Source: Miscanthus floridulus (lineage: Eukaryota > Streptophyta > Magnoliopsida > Poales > Poaceae). Taken from it: 64,000 bases of DNA. The stretch lies in assembly GCF_019320115.1 (NCBI RefSeq), contig NC_089581.1, positions 12,290,265 through 12,354,264 on the forward strand, written 5' to 3'. The notes beneath the pieces are model-generated. The model had not been told where the DNA came from. It saw only the letters and a list, made by a program, of their open reading frames with translations, and did no database searches. Position numbers and translations under genes: made by a program. Positions 56,962 through 64,000 of the stretch are shown one piece after another. Positions within the stretch are counted from its first letter, which is position 1; every line of letters starts with the position of its first letter.

Positions 56962-57461
56962 TGTTGAAGCTATAGTATCACTAGGATCATAGATCTAGCT
57001 AGTAGAGTGATTCTATTCAGAATAAAAGATGCAGTACATCCTAATACATGTAGAACTAGAGAGATAGAGAGGGAAGGGAGAAGGTGTTGAACCTGACACT
57101 ACAGAGTGGGAGGGTTCAGAGGACGCCATCACGTTCGTCGATGTAGTCTACGCACGGGCAGTGACGGTCGGCGAAGAGGGCGGTGAAGACGTCGACGTCG
57201 ACGTCGATGGAGCGAGCGGCGCGGCTAGTGGCTTCCCATCATGGGCTGCGCCCCTCTCTAGATCGGGTTAGGGTTTTGGTGTCGGTGAAGAGCTCGGCTC
57301 AGGCGAACCTCATGATAAGAGCCGCCGGCCCCCAGCTCTTTTTATAGCGTAGTGTGATAGGGGCCCTCCAGCCATGGTGGGTTGGGCGCCCCCGATCAGG
57401 GCACGAATCAAAGACCCAACTGGGCCATTGGGTCTAGTTAGGATTAGAGATCAATCTAACA
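56962..57461 (-). repeat. 5' LTR of copia C
   Basis: About 500 bp, matching 50846-51340 with scattered substitutions and short indels. Followed on the minus strand by the primer site TGGTACCAGAGC. Confidence 0.9.
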
Positions 57462-57466
57462 TCAGT

Positions 57467-58262
57467 GGCATCAGCATCTTGGAGTAGTCGTGTGGAGGAG
57501 CTGATGATCCGTTCAAGGAAAAGCTCTAGCCAAGGATGTAGTGTCACGACGACATGGAGCCTAGGGAGGAGGCAAAACCAACGTACGATGTGTCCATGAT
57601 CACCGTCAAGAGGTCGACGGCATGGGAGAGCAGAGGCTTCTTGGGGTTCAGCACCCGTTGGGGTGCTAGCATCACGTTGAGCTCCGTGCTCGGGCCATCA
57701 TAGTCCACCCACACCTGCTTGGCCTTGTTGCTGATCAGGCTTAGGTTATGGAGCGCTCCGCCACTACCGTCCTTGTCGTCGTAGTACGCTGCTGAGGCAG
57801 CCTTGACAGACCTCAGCCCATTTATGTCAATCCCAACGTGGTTGTTGTTCATGTCTCCGAACTCCACGTCGAGCAGTGTGTCGAGCTCGATGGTGAAGAC
57901 ATGGTTGGTGGTGTTCCCAACATTGCTCGTGTTGAAGAGACCCATGAACTGGCTTGCCAACGTGTCCGAGAAGCTCTTGGTAGGGGTGATGAAGAAGGCG
58001 ATGCTGTAGGCGCTCAGCTCGGCGTACTCCTAGAGGATGGCGAACACGAAGATGGTCGAGAAGGAGAGCACGCTTCCACCACGCCTGAAGGTGAGTGGAA
58101 GTGGAGCTGGGCTGGGTAAACACCATGGCCTTTCATTAGGTACGTGTTGTTGGTGACCACGAGGACATCGTCCGGTGTGACCATGGCCGAGTTGTCGACG
58201 GTGAGGTTTGCGCTGGTGAAGCCATTGAAGATGAAGTCGATGGCGCCGTCGGAGGAGTGCAC
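57467..58262 (-). pseudogene. Lectin-domain half of lectin receptor kinase 2
   Basis: The minus-strand frame has HSSDGAIDFIFNGFTSANLT and MVTPDDVLVVTNNTYLMKGH, then after a frameshift near 58085 STIFVFAIL-stop-EYAELSAYSIAF. It continues with LASQFMGLFNTSNVGN, HVFTIELDTLLDVEFGDMNN, NHVGIDINGLRSV and KQVWVDYDG. The metal- and sugar-binding region of the legume lectin fold is recognisable. The end reads HYILG-stop-SFSLNGSS, matching the usual HYILGWSF. Stops near 58035, 57543 and 57520 make it inactive. The signal peptide is missing; tandem repeats begin upstream. It is the 5' half of the gene at 49720-50845. Confidence 0.85.
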
Positions 58263-58289
58263 AAGGTTGAGGCTTTACAAGGATGTTGC

Positions 58290-58526
58290 CGTTTGCTTTT
58301 ACTTTAGTGTCACACTATTTATATTGTATTGCTTTGTATACAGTGTTGCTATATTACTGACAATCTTTCTATTTAAGATAGTGTCACACTTTTTACAAGT
58401 GGGTTGCTTTTTAGAGGTGCTGCTGTTATTCTGACTATGACATCTTTTGACCATGGTGTCACTCTTTTTCATATGGGTTGCTTTTATAATGATGTTGCTA
58501 TTTTTGACAATGCATCGTTTTACCAT
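58290..58526. repeat. Degenerate tandem repeat, ~70-75 bp unit, three copies
   Basis: Units beginning (T)GTGTCACACT at about 58310, 58380 and 58457 contain a GGGTTGCTTTT core and TGTTGCTAT/TGCTGTTATT followed by GAC. Lengths are about 76, 74 and 71 bp. The third copy ends at the CACTA element start. They occupy the place where the lectin kinase signal peptide would be. Confidence 0.75.
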
Positions 58527-58542
58527 CACTACCGAAGGCGGC

Positions 58543-59040
58543 TTCTTTGCCGAGTGCCTGAGGCACTCGGCAAAGGCCGATATACATTCGGCAAAGCCTT
58601 TTGCTGAGTGTTACACTCGGCAAAGGGTGCTCGGTAAACAGTTTATCGGCAAAGACCTCTTTGCTGAGTGCACTTTATCGGGCACTCGGCAAAGGCTTTG
58701 CCGAGTGCCAATCCGACACTTGATAAAGAAAAGTGGCCATGACAGCGAGCGCCACTATCACGATGGCTTTGCTGAGTGTCAAGGTCAAGCAATCAGCGAA
58801 GGTGCCCTCTTTGCTGAGCACAGTTGACTTAGACACACGGCAAAGGTGGCCACTTTGCCAAGTATCTTGTCGGTGACACTCGACAAAGTGGCCACCTTTG
58901 CCGAGTGCCACGGTCCAGACACTTGGCAAACCTATGATGTTTGCCGAGTGCAATGGCCATTGCACTCGGCAAAGCATGTTCCCAGATAGTTCCTAGATGG
59001 TCACTTTAACGAGTGTCATGGCCATTGCACTCAGCAAAGT
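58543..59040. repeat. CACTA 3' subterminal repeat array
   Basis: About 20 copies of the TTTGCCGAGTG unit or its reverse complement, many paired as short hairpins such as TTTGCCGAGTGCC...GGCACTCGGCAAA. In characterised CACTA elements such units bind the TNPA protein. Confidence 0.92.
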
Positions 59041-59306
59041 GACTGAAAACAATATTTTTATTTGTTTTTTACATCCCATCCAAACAAATAGAAGATATAT
59101 ATAACAAACATCACCAACATCACATATATATCATCAACATCACATATATATCACCAACACCACATATACATCACAAACGTCACATATATATCACAAACAT
59201 CACATGTCTCACAATATATCACAAATAAGTTCACAAGCAATCCAAGTGCTCCATCATCGTCAACCACAATTGCAAATAGAAGTATCATTAATAACCACAA
59301 GTATCA
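59041..59306. repeat. CACTA interior with ATATATCA(C/T)CAACATCAC repeats
   Basis: Between 59095 and 59215 a ~20-bp unit (CACATATATATCACCAACAT) repeats about six times. The rest to 59306 is non-coding sequence downstream of the TNPA-like gene. Confidence 0.8.
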
Positions 59307-61327
59307 TCACTGATTTGGTAAAGGATTCGCTGAAGCATGAGGATCGTTCAATGCCGCCGATTGATTCTGCACAAAGAATAAGAGATTGCATGTGTGAGAC
59401 AAGATAAATATATACCATACATGAATAAAACTTTCATACTCCACTAGGTTTGACCGTAAGCATGAACATACAAACTAAAACATTTATACTCACAGGAGTA
59501 GAATAGTGAGGAGGTGGAGGTGGAGCGAATAGCGAAGGTGGCGGAGCTACACCCATAGCGGTGCCAAGACTTTGCATGTACTAAAGAATCTCCACCATCC
59601 TCTGTTGCTTGGCCTCTCGCTCAGCCTCCACCCTCTCCATCTTCGCCTGCATCTACTCCCATATCCTCCTCTCTTATTCTAGCTGGGCCTACAATATATT
59701 CACCCCAATATTATAATAATGCAAAGGAAAGGTATGAAAAACCCAATAAACGACGAATAAACCAGGAATAACCTCAAGTGCCTCCACCCGATGGTGTGAA
59801 GTGTCCTACCGAGGTTGTATGGTCGGGCTCTTGCTTGTGCTGCTTGCTTGAATCTATGAGAGACTAGGAGTAGCGGCCGAGTCGATTGCGCCGTTGCTAA
59901 TCCAGTACCGCCCATGCTTCTTGCCTCCTCCTACCCTCATGATGACTTCTCCATCAAGGTCCTCGGTGCTTGGATCGTACTCTAACCCATGGACCTCCCT
60001 TGCCATCGATGTGTACTCACTGAGGAGGTTGTGGACGGTCGCATTGTTGTACGCCTCGGGCCCATCCTCCAGGTTGTAGTCGACGTCGGATGTCGCCTTG
60101 CCTTGTGGGCCATAGCAAATGCCTTGAAGATGGAGAAAGGCTGGCCACCATGTGACGCCGACTGCGAGAAAAAATGCAAGATGATTAGAAATCATGCAGA
60201 ATTGAGCATAAATAAATGAATTTGTGTACCCATGTTTCTGCGTATCCGCTAAGGCTATAGCTGCCTTGATGGTGTGCTACACCTGGCATCATCAAATGCC
60301 GCTCCCGACACAAGTTGTGCGTCTCCTCCCACTCGCATGAGCACCACCTGTCCACCATCTGTTCCTAGCACTGGGGATGCGTGACGCACCAATAAGGAAT
60401 CATCTACAGGCCATCAAGTACATGACATATCAGAAGATGAAATTAAGCCTACTTAATCTCAAAAGAAATCAGTGTTAATGTTCTATATTTACCTACAAGT
60501 ACTAGTCCTGGGTCAGCGTCATGGATCTTGCATCCCTTTTGGTGACCTTCGTTCCAAGGACGGTCCCGTGGTAAGTTACGATTGCCTGGATACGCGCCTC
60601 GTAATGCATGTCCACGATGAGTTTTTTGCAGCATTTGGTAGCCACTGCATCTGCCCTGGCCTCATGTCCATCCTGGCATCTAAAGAAATCCTGCATACAA
60701 ACACGATGTATCCATTCATTATTTCAAGATTGTATTGAGCAATGTAGTGCAAGGAAGACTTACCCACAGCTCTTGCTTCACCCACTCTGCCTTGTTGTTG
60801 AATACCCTATGGGCCTGATCTGTAGCATCAGGGACGGCGACGTAGTGGTCAAACGAGTAGGTTGGCCCCGTCACTCCGGCGTACTCAACCAGGCCAGGGA
60901 AGTGCTCCTTGCATAGAAGACCGAGGATGCCATTGACTTGGCGTGTGTGACCACCTCCACTCGCCACAATCGTCTAGTTTCTGCCCAAGTGATTAAGAAA
61001 AATATTAATTTCTATTTTGATTTTCAACATATCATATAAAGTACTAATAACATCTAAAGTTACTTACTTTTCCCCCTCGGGTCGAATCGGCGGGTGTCTC
61101 TCACGAGGTATCGGTCGCTGAGGGAGGCTCGCGAGACCTCGCAAGTAGACGCTCGACGAACTAGAGGAAGTGGAACCCCCTGCTGTCGCCTCCTCCTCCT
61201 CGTCCTCCTGCGCCTCCTCGGCGTCCTCCTAGGGCACCTACTCCTCCTCCTCCTCCTCACGCGATGGGGCGGCAGGCGACGGCTCCCTCCTGCGGCTGCT
61301 CCTCCTCCTTCTCCCACCGCCCACCAT
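59307..61327 (-). pseudogene. CACTA TNPA-like protein (Transposase_24), 7 exons with stops
   Basis: Exons on the minus strand, all with GT-AG borders: 61327-61068, 60980-60764, 60690-about 60497, 60403-60230, 60161-59810, 59688-59494 and 59366-59307. Exon 1 has a basic start and Glu runs, then VYLRGLASLPQRPIPRERHP. Exon 2 has LLCKEHFPGLVEYAGVTGPT and FNNKAEWVKQELW. Exon 3 has DMHYEARIQAIVTYHGTVLG. Exon 4 has CSCEWEETHNLCRERH. Exon 5 has EYTSMAREVHGLEYDPSTED and RVGGGKKHGRYWISNGAIDS. Exon 6 is a charged coiled coil (QAKMERVEAEREAKQQRM), then LGTAMGVAPPPSLF. Exon 7 ends NDPHASANPLPNQ. In-frame stops (two in the Glu run of exon 1, at least one at the end of exon 3, and others in exons 4, 5 and 6) and a one-base loss in exon 5 disable it. 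TNPA-type proteins bind the subterminal repeats. Confidence 0.85.
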
Positions 61328-62509
61328 CTTTTTGTAGTGTGCAAATGCTGAGATTTATGGGAATAATTCCTGAGTTGATCCATAGTATTTTGATAGATAG
61401 CAGTTTTGACTAGAACTTATATATGTAGCATTCGTATCACTCCATAGATCAAAATTAAAATTAATAAAAGATAGACCGACCTCTGGCCGTTCCTGCTGAA
61501 CACAACATGCAGTCAAAACTCAGCAGTCTATGTGTGTAGGAGTATGTACCAAAGTAGTATATATATACATGTGGGATGTTCAATATATAAAGTTTCCCAA
61601 GTTAGAGTAAACTTAACAAAGGCATTAACATTTGACATCCTTTTGGACGTCTTAATAATTATAGTTAGTACATCAACCAAAACAATCCACCACACTACTT
61701 CAGAATTATAGCAAAGTATATATATGTCAATGCAATCTACAGTCGACACAGCATGGGTTTATTTGATTGTTGTTGCCTTCTCTCTTTTTAGGATAATGGA
61801 AATAACAATCAAAATCATGCCTGCTTTGAGTTTTCATGCATGGATATATATATATAAACTTTATTTGGAATATTCAGTTGTGTTGTAGGCCCTAATTTTT
61901 GCAAAGTTAAACATGCCAGTCACATTTGCTTTGATGCCATATCTTATTGGAGTAGTAGCACCATTAAATCAAAACTAAAACTACACCAATATCACAGTCA
62001 CACTACTAATTCATAATTACAGCTCTATATATGTGTCGATTGATCTACGCACGAAGAGCAACAGCATGAGTTTGATTGCAGTTTTGCGGTGCCCTTTTTC
62101 TTTCCAAGATAATGAAAAAGGGCAACCAAACTCATGTGTTAATTTGAGTGTTTTGCAAACACAGATACAAAATACTAGCTATTTATCTTACCGGATATAT
62201 AGGCAGTGCATTGCACCTTCTCATCAAGTCTGACCGATCCCAAATGCCATAATTACGTACCGAGCTACGTGGACGTCGACAACGACGATGATCTCCTGCC
62301 GCCGTTTGCCTGCTGCCTATCGAGCGGCACGGCGGGCTGGTGTCCGGTGAAGAGCGCGAGGTGTCAGACGAGCTTGTCCTCCTCTCTTTCTCCTCCACCT
62401 CTGGTGGCGCGGGCGCGGGCATGGGCGGCGCGGGCGCGAGCGGGTGCGGGTGCGGGTGCGTGTGTGCGGTGTGTGTGGGCCGGCTGGGCCGGGAGGTTAA
62501 ATCCCCGCT
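61328..62509. other. CACTA region upstream of the TNPA-like gene
   Basis: On the minus strand this is the promoter and leader. Bases 61380-62200 are AT-rich. Bases 62250-62500 are GC-rich and lead into the subterminal array. Two ~190-bp stretches (61795-61990 and 62080-62170) share TTTGATTG, AGGATAATG and CATGAGTT-like bits. No further gene is seen. Confidence 0.6.
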
Positions 62510-62710
62510 TCGCCGAGTGCCCCCGATCTGGCACTCGGCAAAGTTTTTTTTTAATTTTTTTTAATTCTTTGCCGAGTGCCACCTGGCTTGGCACTCGGCA
62601 AAGAGTTTTTTTTTAAAAAAAAGTCTTTGCCGAGTGCCCCGGACTGGTGCTCAGCAAAGAGGGGTTTTTAATTTTTTTTTAAAATTCTTTGCCGAGTGTC
62701 GTACATCCTG
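62510..62710. repeat. CACTA 5' subterminal repeats, inner array
   Basis: Alternating TTTGCCGAGTGCC and GGCACTCGGCAAA units separated by T-runs (TTTTTTTTTAATTTT). The structure is the same as at 58543-59040. Confidence 0.9.
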
Positions 62711-63720
62711 GCACTCAGCAAAGCGGTGATTTGTCGAGTGTCACTTGATGACACTCGGCAAACCATATTTTTTCACTTTTGACCTCCAAACTTTTTCTAC
62801 AGTTCTCATACAATACCTGGTACTCTATGTTCCAATGTGGCACATTTCTTGAACTTTATCTATATCTCTTTAATTTATTTCATTTAATTGAATTTTCTTG
62901 GATAATTTAAATTATAACTGCTAGTCATTTGAATAATGAAAAAAATGAATGAAAAAATGATATTCATGTTATTTAGTATAGTGTGAGGCCGTATCCAAGA
63001 CAAGACCACCAATTTCGAACATCTTATTCACGAAACATGATCACAAACTTGCGGTCGAGTTGTTTTTAAATTCTATAAAAAGCAAACGAAGTTCGAAAAT
63101 CATGAAACTTGTCAAGATGTCATGATATCATATGTGGAGGTCGTGATAAAAATTTGAGAAGGTTTCACGCAAGTTGTCACGTACGATGCTTACCACCTTG
63201 TCGGCCTCTTCACGAAATCAAGAAACTTCTTCGGAGATTCTTCGGTTTGCAAGCATCGTACGTGACAACTTATGCGAAACCTTCTCAATTTTTTATCACA
63301 CCCTCCACATATGATATCATGACATCTTGACAAGTTTTATGATTTTCGGACATCATTTGCTTTTTATAGAATTTAAAAACAACTCGATCGGGAGTTTGTG
63401 GTCATGTTTCATGAACAAGATGTTCGAAATTGGTGGTCTGGTCCTGGATACGGCCTCACATTATACTAAAAACATGAATATCATTTTTTCATTATTCGAA
63501 TGACTTGCAGTTATAATTTGAATTATCTAAGAAAATTCAATTAAATGAAATAAATTAAAGAAATATAGAAAAAGTCCGAGAAATGTGCCACATTGGAACA
63601 TGGAGCACTAGGTATTGTATGAGGACTGCAGAAAAAGTTTGGAGGTCAAAAGTAAAAAAAAATATGGTTTGCCGAGTGTCATATAATGACACTCGACAAA
63701 TCACCGCTTTGTCGAGTGTC
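62711..63720. repeat. Large foldback: ~480-bp inverted arms, 59-bp loop
   Basis: The left arm 62711-63191 and right arm 63251-63720 are reverse complements over most of their length. Matching landmarks are GTCACGTACGATGCTT / AAGCATCGTACGTGAC at the loop, TGATATCATATGTGGAGG / CCACATATGATATCATGA, TTCGAACATCTT / AAGATGTTCGAA, and CAATGTGGCACATTTCTT / AAATGTGCCACATTGG. The outer ends extend into the GCCGAGTGTC subterminal units. Small differences between arms show that they have diverged. A read-through transcript would fold into a long hairpin. Confidence 0.9.
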
Positions 63721-64000
63721 AAAAAAAATAACACTCGGCAAATCACGACTTTGCCGAGTGTCAGAAGAAGACACTCGGCAAAGGGTTAACGACGGCTGCC
63801 AGCCATTAACGGCGGTGGCCCTTTGTCGAGTGTCAGGAGAATAACACTCGGCAAAGACAGTTTTGCCGAGTGTTATTGTTTGCCGAGTGCTCGGCACTCA
63901 GCAAGCCACCTCTTTGTTGAGTGTCAGTTGTTTGCCGAGTGCTTTATCTCTGGCACTCGGTAAACAGCCTCTTTGCCGAGTGCCCGATAAAAAGCACTCG
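63721..64000. repeat. CACTA 5' subterminal repeats, outer array (cut by window end)
   Basis: Dense (T)TTGCCGAGTGTC and GACACTCGGCAAA units run to the last base (...GCACTCG). The terminal CACTA sequence is not reached. Confidence 0.92.

Larger units (their letters stand above)
50846..57461 (-). mobile_element. Ty1/copia element C separating the two halves of lectin kinase 2
   Basis: LTRs at 50846-51340 (495 bp) and 56962-57461 (500 bp) share the end that reads TGTTGAAGCTATAGTAT on the plus strand and the other end CAATCTAAC. Primer site TGGTACCAGAGC (minus, 56960-56949) and polypurine tract AAATCAAGGGGGAGAT (minus, 51356-51341) place it on the minus strand. The internal part holds gag-protease (55725-54466) and degraded integrase, reverse transcriptase and RNase H. 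No matching target duplication is found: the 5-bp flanks are CCGGC on the left and TCAGT on the right, in plus-strand reading. It may have lost flanking bases or arisen by recombination between elements. Confidence 0.9.
58527..64000 (-). mobile_element. CACTA (En/Spm) transposon, right end beyond the window
   Basis: The left terminus CACTACCGAAGGCGGCTTC (58527) is the standard grass CACTA inverted-repeat start. It is followed by dense TTTGCCGAGTGC / GCACTCGGCAAA subterminal units in both orientations (58543-59040). Matching arrays recur at 62510-62760 and 63660-64000, so the right terminus lies just past the window. The candidate 3-bp target site on the left is CAT. It encodes a minus-strand Transposase_24 (TNPA-like) gene. 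No Transposase_21 (TNPD-like) catalytic gene is seen, so it is non-autonomous or lacks that part. Confidence 0.92.

Noticed and set aside
58543..59040. Regular repeats with short spacers that could suggest a CRISPR array
   Set aside because: The units are inverted as well as direct, spacing is irregular, and they adjoin a CACTACC terminus and a Transposase_24 gene. They are CACTA subterminal repeats in a plant genome.

Overview
The window reads as repeat-dense nuclear DNA from a grass, most likely a panicoid (sorghum, sugarcane, Miscanthus or maize relatives). This is inferred from the element families: CACTA ends built from TTTGCCGAGTGC units, SIRE-type copia elements whose LTRs end ...CCTTTCA, MITEs beginning GGCC(C/T)TGTT, and two L-type lectin receptor kinases of the grass type. 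No bacterial-type gene, CRISPR array or operon is present. One conventional gene is intact: a four-exon gene for cytochrome c oxidase subunit 6a (minus strand, 21616-23947). Almost everything else is transposable elements, often nested, plus two lectin receptor kinase genes that elements have split.

Layout. (1) 1-20596: a plus-strand Ty1/copia element (A), cut by the window start and internally rearranged: LTR end, leader, gag N-terminus, a misplaced partial LTR, an inverted gag C-terminus, pol, polypurine tract, 3' LTR. Inside its inverted gag piece sits element B (2990-16007, minus strand, 5-bp duplication CCCAC), a SIRE-type element with about 2.4-kb LTRs, a gag and an envelope-position ORF but no pol. 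Element B's right LTR contains a solo LTR of a related family (12206-14088, duplication TGAGT). (2) 21041-24165: COX6A with MITEs in its long third intron and three TGGGCT motifs upstream. (3) 24166-33400: a tRNA-derived SINE, AT-rich repeats, several MITEs, and a truncated LINE (28197-31411, 16-bp duplication) that holds a 2.5-kb Helitron (28791-31336) carrying a captured exon. (4) 33490-39420: lectin receptor kinase pseudogene 1, split by a 3959-bp hAT element with an 8-bp duplication. (5) 40491-48012: a Mutator-like element with long terminal inverted repeats, carrying a decayed plant mobile domain (PMD) gene and holding a 3.0-kb non-autonomous LTR element. (6) 49720-58262: lectin receptor kinase 2 (minus), whose lectin and kinase halves are separated by a 6.6-kb copia element (C). 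The kinase half keeps an open frame and all core motifs. (7) 58527 to the window end: a CACTA element with subterminal repeats, a seven-exon Transposase_24 (TNPA-like) pseudogene and a large foldback of about 480-bp arms.

The genes do not form a pathway. What the window shows is layered insertion history. The most informative points are the rearranged copia A, the pol-less gag-plus-third-ORF family with arrays of ACGT-centred palindromes, the exon-carrying Helitron with both termini visible, the PMD gene in a Mutator-like element, and an intact kinase half lying directly behind an LTR. All assignments come from reading sequence and translations by eye; no database search was run.
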